Shown here piece after piece: positions 1 to 6,314 of a stretch of 9,711 nt of DNA; positions within the stretch are counted from its first letter, which is position 1; each line of letters begins with the position of its first letter. The translations under genes were made by a program, and so were the position numbers. Below the pieces are notes generated by a model. The model was not told the origin of the DNA. It searched no databases and saw only the letters and a program-made list of their open reading frames with translations. Source of the stretch: Beijerinckiaceae bacterium (GTDB lineage: Bacteria; Pseudomonadota; Alphaproteobacteria; Rhizobiales; Beijerinckiaceae); assembly GCA_022702195.1 (NCBI GenBank), contig JAKONB010000534.1, forward strand, positions 1 to 9,711. Reading direction: 5' to 3'.

Positions 1-1457
<1,457 letters not shown>

Positions 1458-1463
<6 letters not shown>

Positions 1464-1508
1464 CCGCAGGGCGTCCGCCCCGCGGAAGCGGAGCCGGATC
1501 GGTCAGGC
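1458..1508 (+). terminator. Structured prfC 3' end: 9-bp inverted repeat spanning the stop codon
   Basis: GCCTGACCG (1458-1466) is perfectly complementary to CGGTCAGGC (1500-1508). The left arm contains the prfC stop codon TGA. Inside the loop are two small GC-rich hairpins: GGGC/GCCC (1469-1472 / 1477-1480) and CCGC-GGAA-GCGG (1480-1491, with a GNRA-type tetraloop); they share base 1480, so they would be alternatives or neighbours. There is no T-run, so this is not a classical intrinsic terminator. It may instead protect the mRNA 3' end or assist termination. Confidence 0.4.
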
Positions 1509-1527
1509 CCGTGCGGCACTCCGGCAG

Positions 1528-1571
1528 GGACCCCATCCGCTTTCCCCGAAGGGACCGGGCGGATCGGGTCC
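1528..1571. terminator. Strong convergent hairpin between prfC and the response-regulator gene
   Basis: A 13-bp stem pairs 1528-1540 with 1559-1571 at 12 of 13 positions; the only mismatch is C1534/C1565. The loop folds again as TCCC-CGAA-GGGA (1543-1554). The structure lies between two convergent genes, 65 bp after the prfC stop and 10 bp beyond the response-regulator stop. It can form in transcripts from both strands, so a bidirectional terminator or barrier is the natural reading. Neither side has a clear T-run, as is common in high-GC genomes. Confidence 0.55.
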
Positions 1572-1581
1572 ACCGGGCGCC

Positions 1582-2034
1582 TCAGAATTTTCCCAGCATC
1601 GGGAAGTCGATGTCCAGGGCGGATTCCGTCGCGAGCGGCGCTTCGCGCTTGCGCGGCTTGCGGTTGATCACCTGCTTGAGCTTCGCCTTCAGGACCGACA
1701 TCTCGAACGGCTTCAGGATGAAGGCGTCGGCCCCGGCTTGGTGGGCGTGATTGATGTCCTCGAAATCGAAGGACACCTCCGTCAGGATGAAGGGGGTGTT
1801 CATCAGCGTGTCGTCGGCGCGGATCTCCCGCAGGAACGCGAGTCCGTCCATGGGCTCCATGTCGAGATCGCTGATGACCAGGGCATATTTGCGCGTGCGC
1901 AGGCGTTCCAGGGCGGTGACCGCATCGGTCACGCCCTCGACATCCGGGAAGCCCAGACGATTCATCAGCAGGATGATCAGCTTCAGGAGTTTCTCCTGAT
2001 CGTCGACGATCAAAATCGGCGGGGTGTCGCTCAT
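1582..2034 (-). CDS. CheY-like single-domain response regulator
   Basis: This 150-residue protein is one receiver (REC) domain without an output domain. The phosphorylation site is complete: acidic pair D11-D12, phospho-acceptor D56 in VISDLDMEPMDG, conserved T85 in FILTE, and K108 in ILKPF. Stretches such as SDLDMEPMDGL and AGADAFILKPF closely follow the chemotaxis CheY pattern. After the last helix is a basic patch (KPRKR, 126-130) and a roughly 20-residue tail of unknown role. The ATG at 2034 is the first possible start, because an in-frame TGA lies 9 nt upstream. The Shine-Dalgarno is weak: AGG about 13 nt away. The gene lies 83 bp downstream of the BLUF gene on the same strand, so co-transcription is likely. 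A receiver that alters motor behaviour or another partner by phosphorylation is likely from the family; the partner kinase and target are not visible. Confidence 0.9.
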   Translation of the reverse strand: MSDTPPILIVDDQEKLLKLIILLMNRLGFPDVEGVTDAVTALERLRTRKYALVISDLDMEPMDGLAFLREIRADDTLMNTPFILTEVSFDFEDINHAHQAGADAFILKPFEMSVLKAKLKQVINRKPRKREAPLATESALDIDFPMLGKF

Positions 2035-2117
2035 GATGGTTCAGGGACCTGAGATTGGGGTGACGACGCCCCATCAGAAGAGAGGGTGGCACGGACGCAG
2101 CCGGTTCGCGAGGGCCG

Positions 2118-2618
2118 CTAGACGAAGAGGTGGTCGATGCCCTGCTTGGTCAGGGTTTCTGCCTGGAGGGTCCTGGCGAGCGCCTGGATGGCGGTGGCCT
2201 TCGGTGTGCCGCGCAGGAACATCGGCATCAGATTGACCTTCTGGAACACCGCATCGTTGGCGCTGCTCCGGATTCCGGTCGCGAACGAATTGACGTATTC
2301 GCGCTTCACGATCTCGCGCCACTCGACGATCTGGACGTCGCGGTGGCGCGTATCGTTGCTGATTCGGCTGAACGTGTCGTTCACCGAACCGCGCTCGCCC
2401 TCGATGATCTGGGCCGCGAAATTCTGCTCCACCACGAGGAAGCTGGTGATGACGGAGAACTCGTTCTTCTTCTGAGCCTGTCGGGTGATCTCGCCGATCT
2501 GCTGCGCGCGCGTCGCCGCATCGGCCGAGAGGTTGAGCCGGGAGAAATAGATCAAATGGACGAGGGTCGATCGCTTGGCGCGCATGGATCCGAACCAGTT
2601 ATGGCAATCCTTGCTCAT
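2118..2618 (-). CDS. Short BLUF-domain blue-light sensor protein (PixD-like layout)
   Basis: This 166-residue protein is predicted to bind FAD non-covalently and sense blue light through a BLUF domain (about residues 18-112), followed by a C-terminal helical tail and no enzymatic output domain. It aligns with Synechocystis PixD and AppA. Tyr24 (HLIYFSR), Asn52 (KKNEFSVIT) and Gln70 (AAQIIEGE) match the Tyr/Asn/Gln triad, with the same 18-residue Asn-Gln spacing. SVNDTFSRISNDTRHRDVQI (79-98) matches the following helix and strand. Differences: the usual Trp and Met near residues 111 and 113 are Ser and Ala, and the usual TG after the Asn loop is TS (58-59). The start at 2618 is chosen because GAGG lies 4 nt upstream of the ATG; a longer in-frame version from 2723 would read through the palindromic intergenic region. 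The gene precedes the CheY-like gene on the same strand and is divergent from flgE. Confidence 0.85.
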   Translation of the reverse strand: MSKDCHNWFGSMRAKRSTLVHLIYFSRLNLSADAATRAQQIGEITRQAQKKNEFSVITSFLVVEQNFAAQIIEGERGSVNDTFSRISNDTRHRDVQIVEWREIVKREYVNSFATGIRSSANDAVFQKVNLMPMFLRGTPKATAIQALARTLQAETLTKQGIDHLFV

Positions 2619-2666
2619 ATAGCCTCGTCCATAACATCGGGTAAATGCTGATTTGTGTCGGCCGGC

Positions 2667-2685
2667 CCCGGCAAAACCTGCCGGG
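2667..2685. promoter_or_regulatory. 19-bp perfect palindrome, candidate activator (enhancer) site
   Basis: CCCGGCAAAACCTGCCGGG has 7-bp perfect arms around a 5-bp centre. It is centred about 105 bp upstream of the predicted flgE transcription start, the usual distance for a sigma-54 enhancer. It also lies 49-67 bp upstream of the BLUF start codon. From memory, Caulobacter FlbD sites (ftr elements) have this GGCAAA-type palindromic character; I could not check the consensus. A hairpin in the BLUF leader RNA is an alternative role. Confidence 0.5.
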
Positions 2686-2688
2686 TCG

Positions 2689-2708
2689 GGGTGGCAAAAA
2701 TGCCGACC
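2689..2708. promoter_or_regulatory. Second GGCA/TGCC palindrome, candidate paired activator site
   Basis: GGCA (2693-2696) and TGCC (2701-2704) flank AAAA, with outer GG/CC matches at 2689-2690 and 2707-2708. The GGCAAAA core matches that of the perfect palindrome just upstream. The centre-to-centre distance is about 22 bp, roughly two helical turns, so two dimers of the same protein could bind on one face. It is less symmetrical than the first site and therefore less certain. Confidence 0.4.
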
Positions 2709-2717
2709 GGGGCGACC

Positions 2718-2739
2718 ATTCAAAATTTAATCTTTGAAT
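2718..2739. promoter_or_regulatory. AT-rich inverted repeat between candidate enhancers and sigma-54 promoter
   Basis: ATTCAAA (2718-2724) and TTTGAAT (2733-2739) form a perfect 7-bp inverted repeat with an 8-bp spacer, inside a strikingly AT-rich patch in a GC-rich window. It sits between the GGCA/TGCC palindromes and the -24 element. A DNA-bending protein such as IHF often binds there in sigma-54 promoters. IHF-consensus matches here are only partial, so a separate operator is equally possible. Confidence 0.4.
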
Positions 2740-2755
2740 TTCAGTTGCTTAGCGA

Positions 2756-2771
2756 TGGCACGCCGGTTGCT
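2756..2771 (+). promoter_or_regulatory. Sigma-54 (RpoN) promoter for flgE
   Basis: TGGCACG-CCGG-TTGCT matches the sigma-54 consensus TGGCACG-N4-TTGCW at every position, with the required GG (2757-2758), 10 bp, then GC (2769-2770). Transcription would start near 2782, giving a leader of about 60 nt before the flgE ATG at 2842. Sigma-54 promoters need an ATP-driven enhancer-binding activator; the palindromes at 2667-2708 lie at the right distance. Caulobacter hook genes are controlled this way (sigma-54, FlbD, IHF). Confidence 0.85.
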
Positions 2772-2841
2772 GAGCCGGTGGCGGAGCAGGCGCGACACGG
2801 CGCTGGCTCCGCGTACCGCCAAGCGAACAGGATTTTGGGCC

Positions 2842-4239
2842 ATGGATGTCTTCACCGCGTTGCAGACGGCTGTGTCCGGCCTGAAGGCGCAGTCCTTCTC
2901 GCTCGAGAACATCTCGGGCAACATCGCCAACTCCCAGACCACCGGGTTCAAGCGCGTCGACACCAATTTCGTGGACCTCGTGGCCGAGCAGGAGACGCCC
3001 AACCGGCAGGTCGCCGGGACGGTGGCGGCCAATTCCCGCCTCACCACCACCATCCAGGGCGGCCTCGCCGCCACCGATGTGAGCACCAACATGGCGCTGA
3101 ACGGGGGAGGCTTCTTCGCGGTCGCGAACAAGCTCGGCGACGCCAATGGCCAGAGCACCTTCGCGCCGTCCGAGCTGTACACGCGTCGGGGCGACTTCGC
3201 CCTCGACAAGGACGGGTACCTGGTGAATGGCGGCGGTGCCTACCTGAAGGGCAGCACCCTGGACCCGGTCACCGGCCAGGCCACCGGCGAGGGGCCGATC
3301 CAGATCTCGAACGCGCTGCTGCCCGCGCGCGCCACCACGACGATCAGCTACTCGGCGAACCTCCCGAAGACGCCCGCCACGACCAACACCAACGCGAACG
3401 TCCCCGGTTCGGAACTGCTCGGCAAGTTGGCGTCGGGCGCCGATCCGGCGATCCGGTCGGGCACCGGCACCGCCACGGTGTCGGCGGCCGATTCCCAGAG
3501 CTTCTTCAATGGCAGCATCGCCGGCCCGTCGCTCACCGCCTATACGGCCGCCGGCGGCCCGGTGGGCATTCAGACCCGGTGGGCCAAGGTCCAGAACGGA
3601 GACGCCACCGGGACCCCGGCCACCAACGACGTCTGGAATCTCTTCTACGCCAACCAGAGCACCGTCTCGGCAACGTCCTCGACCTGGACCAATGCCGGCA
3701 CCGCCTTCCAGTTCAACAGCAGCGGCCAGCTGGTGTCGCCCGCCGCCAATGCGGTGACCATCCCGTCCCTGACGGTGGACGGGATCAACCTCGGCAACAT
3801 CTCCATCAAGTACGGCGCCGGCGGGCTGACGGGCTATGCCGCCTCGGGTGGCCTGGTGAGCACCAACACCCAGACCCAGGACGGCTATTCGTCGGGCACG
3901 CTCAACAGCGTGAGCGTCACCAAGGACGGCAAGGTCACCGGCAGCTACAGCAACGGGAACACCGTGAGCCTCGCCAGCGTCAAGGTGGTCCAATTCGCCA
4001 ACGCGGACGGACTCAAATCCGATTCGAGCGGCACCTACCAGCAGACCATCGATTCGGGCACGCCCCGGGTGGGACTGAACGGGACGACGGTGATCGGCGG
4101 CAACGTCGAGCAATCGAACAGCGACATTGCGAGCGAATTCGCAAAGATGATCGTAACCCAACAGGCATATTCCGCCAATACGAAGGTCGTGTCGACGGCG
4201 CAGGACATGATGACCTCCCTGATCAACATCATTCGGTGA
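2842..4239 (+). CDS. flgE: Flagellar hook protein FlgE
   Basis: This 465-residue protein is the subunit of the flagellar hook, the flexible joint outside the cell between rod and filament; it is exported by the flagellar type III system. The N-terminal rod-type helix contains SGNIANSQTTGFKR (25-38), the family signature. GFFAV (90-94) and YTRRGDF (113-119), then LDKDGYLVN (121-129), follow as in hook and rod proteins. The middle (about 160-360) is a Ser/Thr/Gly-rich variable region. The C-terminal segment SNSDIASEFAKMIVTQQAYS (425-444) and the last residues INIIR close the coiled D0 domain. The start is the ATG at 2842, with AGGA 9 nt upstream. A TTG-initiated extension from 2734 is rejected because it runs through the sigma-54 promoter. 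The gene is divergent from the BLUF gene and is followed 47 bp later by flgK. Confidence 0.95.
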   Translation: MDVFTALQTAVSGLKAQSFSLENISGNIANSQTTGFKRVDTNFVDLVAEQETPNRQVAGTVAANSRLTTTIQGGLAATDVSTNMALNGGGFFAVANKLGDANGQSTFAPSELYTRRGDFALDKDGYLVNGGGAYLKGSTLDPVTGQATGEGPIQISNALLPARATTTISYSANLPKTPATTNTNANVPGSELLGKLASGADPAIRSGTGTATVSAADSQSFFNGSIAGPSLTAYTAAGGPVGIQTRWAKVQNGDATGTPATNDVWNLFYANQSTVSATSSTWTNAGTAFQFNSSGQLVSPAANAVTIPSLTVDGINLGNISIKYGAGGLTGYAASGGLVSTNTQTQDGYSSGTLNSVSVTKDGKVTGSYSNGNTVSLASVKVVQFANADGLKSDSSGTYQQTIDSGTPRVGLNGTTVIGGNVEQSNSDIASEFAKMIVTQQAYSANTKVVSTAQDMMTSLINIIR

Positions 4240-4241
4240 AT

Positions 4242-4258
4242 GCGGGCTCCTGAGCCGC
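4242..4258 (+). other. Small hairpin between flgE and flgK
   Basis: GGCT-CCTG-AGCC (4245-4256) forms a tight hairpin that can be extended by GC/GC on both sides around a bulged G. It begins two bases after the flgE stop and has no T-run. It more likely marks an mRNA processing or stability boundary inside the operon than a terminator. Chance in GC-rich sequence cannot be excluded. Confidence 0.25.
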
Positions 4259-4286
4259 GCCAGACCACGACCAGAGGAGCAAGAGG

Positions 4287-6155
4287 GTGACGATCAATGC
4301 CCTGAACACCGCCAATGCCGGCCTGAAGGTGACCCAGGCGGCCATCGGCGTCGTCTCGCAGAACATCGCGAATGTCGGCACCGTCGGCTATACCAAGCGC
4401 ACGCTCACGTCGGTCTCCGACGGCGTCGGCAATTCCGGCGTGGCCACGGGGACGATCAACCGCGCCCTCGACGCCGCCTCCATCCGCCAGCTCCGGCTCG
4501 AAACCTCGGGCGCGGCCTATACCGGGACGATGTCCGCGGTCCGCACCCAGCTCGACAAGCTCTACGGCAGTCCCGGCTCGTCGACGGCCCTCGACGGGGT
4601 CTTCAACAGTTTCACGCTGTCGCTGCAGAACCTGGCGGCCGATTCCACCTCCTCGGCCGCGCGGTCCAGCGTCGTCTCGGCCGCCTCGAACCTCGCCTCC
4701 AAGATCGGAACCGTGGCGCAGGGCGTCCAGTCGCTCCGCACCGCCACGGAAGGCCAGCTCGCCAACGACACGGCGAAGGCCAACGGCTATCTGGCCGCGA
4801 TCGCCACCCTGAACCCGCAGATCGCGGCGACCGGCGACGATGCCACCAAGGCCGCGCTCCTCGATCAGCGCGACCAGCAGGTGACCGGCCTCTCGGCCTA
4901 TCTCGACCTCCAGACCGTGCCCCAGAACGACGGGACGATCTCGGTCATCACCACGTCGGGCCTGACCCTGGTGGACCGCACCAACGCGGCGACGCTGAGC
5001 TTCGACGCGCGCGGGGCGCTGACTCCGGACTCCGCCTATTCCACCGACCCGTCCAAGCGGGGCGTCGGCACCATCACCGCCACCATGCCGGGGGGGGCGA
5101 AGATCGATCTCATCGCCTCGAGCGCCATCCGGTCCGGCTCCCTGGCTGCCGGTGTCGAATTGCGGGATTCCGTCCTGCCACAGGCGCAGCGCCAGCTCGA
5201 CGACCTCGCCGCGGGCCTGTCGCGCTCCCTCTCCGACCGGTCCGCCCAGGGCGTCGCCCCGGCCGACGGGACGAAGGGGGGATTCGACATCGACCTCACC
5301 GGTCTCAGCTCCGGCAACGCGATCACGCTCAATCTCAAGGATGCGGCGGGGGTTCAGCGCAACCTCATCCTGATGCCGTACGCCTCGACCAACCCACCGG
5401 CGATCAACCCGGCCGCCACCACCGACCCGACGGCGACGATCGTCCCGATCAAGCTCACCGGGTCGACGACGGGCCTGCGCGACGCGATCCAGCAGGCGCT
5501 GGGGGCGAACTTCACGGTGTCCACCCAGGCGAGCGTGGGAACCGGCGGCCTGCGCATCCTCTCGAACGGCACTTCGACGCTCCTCGGCATCGGCGCCAGC
5601 GTCACCCAGGCCACCACGACCACCGACCTCCAGAACGGTCAGGCGCAGGTGCCGCTGTTCATCGATGGCAGCGGCAAGGGCAAGCTCTATACCGGCTCGT
5701 TCGACACCGGCTCCCAGCTCACCGGCTTCGCTCAGCGGATCTCCGTCAATCCCGCCGTGGCCACGAACACCGCCAACCTGGTGAACGTCACCGCCACGAC
5801 GCAACCGGCCGACGCGACGCGCCCGGCCTACCTGTACGACGCCCTCACCAGCGCCACCCGGACCTTCTCGGCTTCAAGCGGCATCGGCGGGATCAGCGCC
5901 CCCTACACGGCGAGCGTCCAGGATTTCACCCAGCGCATCATCGACGCCCAGGGGGCCGGAGCCGCCACCGCCCAGAATCTCGACGAAGGCCAGAGCATCG
6001 CCCTGGCCACGGCGCAGAGCCGGGTTTCGGCCACGTCCGGCGTCAGCATCGACGAGGAGATGTCGAAGCTGGTCCAGCTCCAGACCGCCTACAGCGCCAA
6101 TGCGCGGGTCCTCACCGCCGCGCGCGACCTTCTCGACACCCTGCTGCGGATCTAG
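4287..6155 (+). CDS. flgK: Flagellar hook-associated protein 1 FlgK
   Basis: FlgK is the first hook-filament junction protein, placed on the hook tip before FlgL and flagellin. This protein has 622 residues, against 547 in E. coli. Signatures are the N-terminal QAAIGVVSQNIANVGTVGYT (17-36), the FlgK-type region LDQRDQQVTGLSAYLDLQ (192-209), and the C-terminal SIDEEMSKLVQLQTAYSANA (587-606) ending DLLDTLLRI. The central portion (about 330-545) is variable. Residues 341-430 form a beta-rich module (GNAITLNLKD, later LRDAIQQALG, then GLRILSNG) resembling flagellin IN-type repeats and the modules seen in the adjacent FlgL. The start is GTG at 4287: AGAGGAG at 4273-4279 sits 7 nt upstream, and the encoded N-terminus matches the family. 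It lies 47 bp after flgE, so the two are probably co-transcribed. Confidence 0.94.
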   Translation: MTINALNTANAGLKVTQAAIGVVSQNIANVGTVGYTKRTLTSVSDGVGNSGVATGTINRALDAASIRQLRLETSGAAYTGTMSAVRTQLDKLYGSPGSSTALDGVFNSFTLSLQNLAADSTSSAARSSVVSAASNLASKIGTVAQGVQSLRTATEGQLANDTAKANGYLAAIATLNPQIAATGDDATKAALLDQRDQQVTGLSAYLDLQTVPQNDGTISVITTSGLTLVDRTNAATLSFDARGALTPDSAYSTDPSKRGVGTITATMPGGAKIDLIASSAIRSGSLAAGVELRDSVLPQAQRQLDDLAAGLSRSLSDRSAQGVAPADGTKGGFDIDLTGLSSGNAITLNLKDAAGVQRNLILMPYASTNPPAINPAATTDPTATIVPIKLTGSTTGLRDAIQQALGANFTVSTQASVGTGGLRILSNGTSTLLGIGASVTQATTTTDLQNGQAQVPLFIDGSGKGKLYTGSFDTGSQLTGFAQRISVNPAVATNTANLVNVTATTQPADATRPAYLYDALTSATRTFSASSGIGGISAPYTASVQDFTQRIIDAQGAGAATAQNLDEGQSIALATAQSRVSATSGVSIDEEMSKLVQLQTAYSANARVLTAARDLLDTLLRI

Positions 6156-6314
6156 CGCGCCGGCCCCCCGCGAAAGGTCTTCAGCTTTTCCAAACCCTGA
6201 TCCTTAACGATTGACCGCGCACGAAACACGGCCTCGCCCCTGGGCGTTTCATCCCCCGCTGTCGCGCATGCGTTCGCTCGTGCCTGCCCGCCGCAACCCG
6301 GCTCCGAGGTCCCG
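6156..6314 (+). other. 159-bp gap between flgK and flgL
   Basis: No gene is supported here; the short - strand reading frame over it has no family signature. TTGACC occurs at 6211-6216, but no convincing -10 follows, and there is no GG-N10-GC sigma-54 match. GAAAC (6223-6227) and GTTTC (6246-6250) flank an inner GCC-CCTG-GGC hairpin, a weak RNA structure ahead of flgL. GAGG at 6306-6309 is the flgL ribosome binding site. Confidence 0.4.

Noticed and set aside
2087..2102. Second sigma-54-like match TGGCACG-GACG-CAGCC on the + strand
   Set aside because: GG-N10-GC spacing is met, but the -12 element lacks TTGC, and it would only transcribe antisense through the BLUF gene; probably chance.
2619..2723. 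Longer start for the BLUF gene at 2723
   Set aside because: The added residues cross the palindromic regulatory region, while the ATG at 2618 has GAGG directly upstream and begins just ahead of the BLUF fold.
2734..2841. N-terminal extension of flgE from a TTG at 2734
   Set aside because: The extra 36 residues do not resemble FlgE and overlap the sigma-54 promoter; MDVFTALQTAVSGL at 2842 is the family N-terminus.
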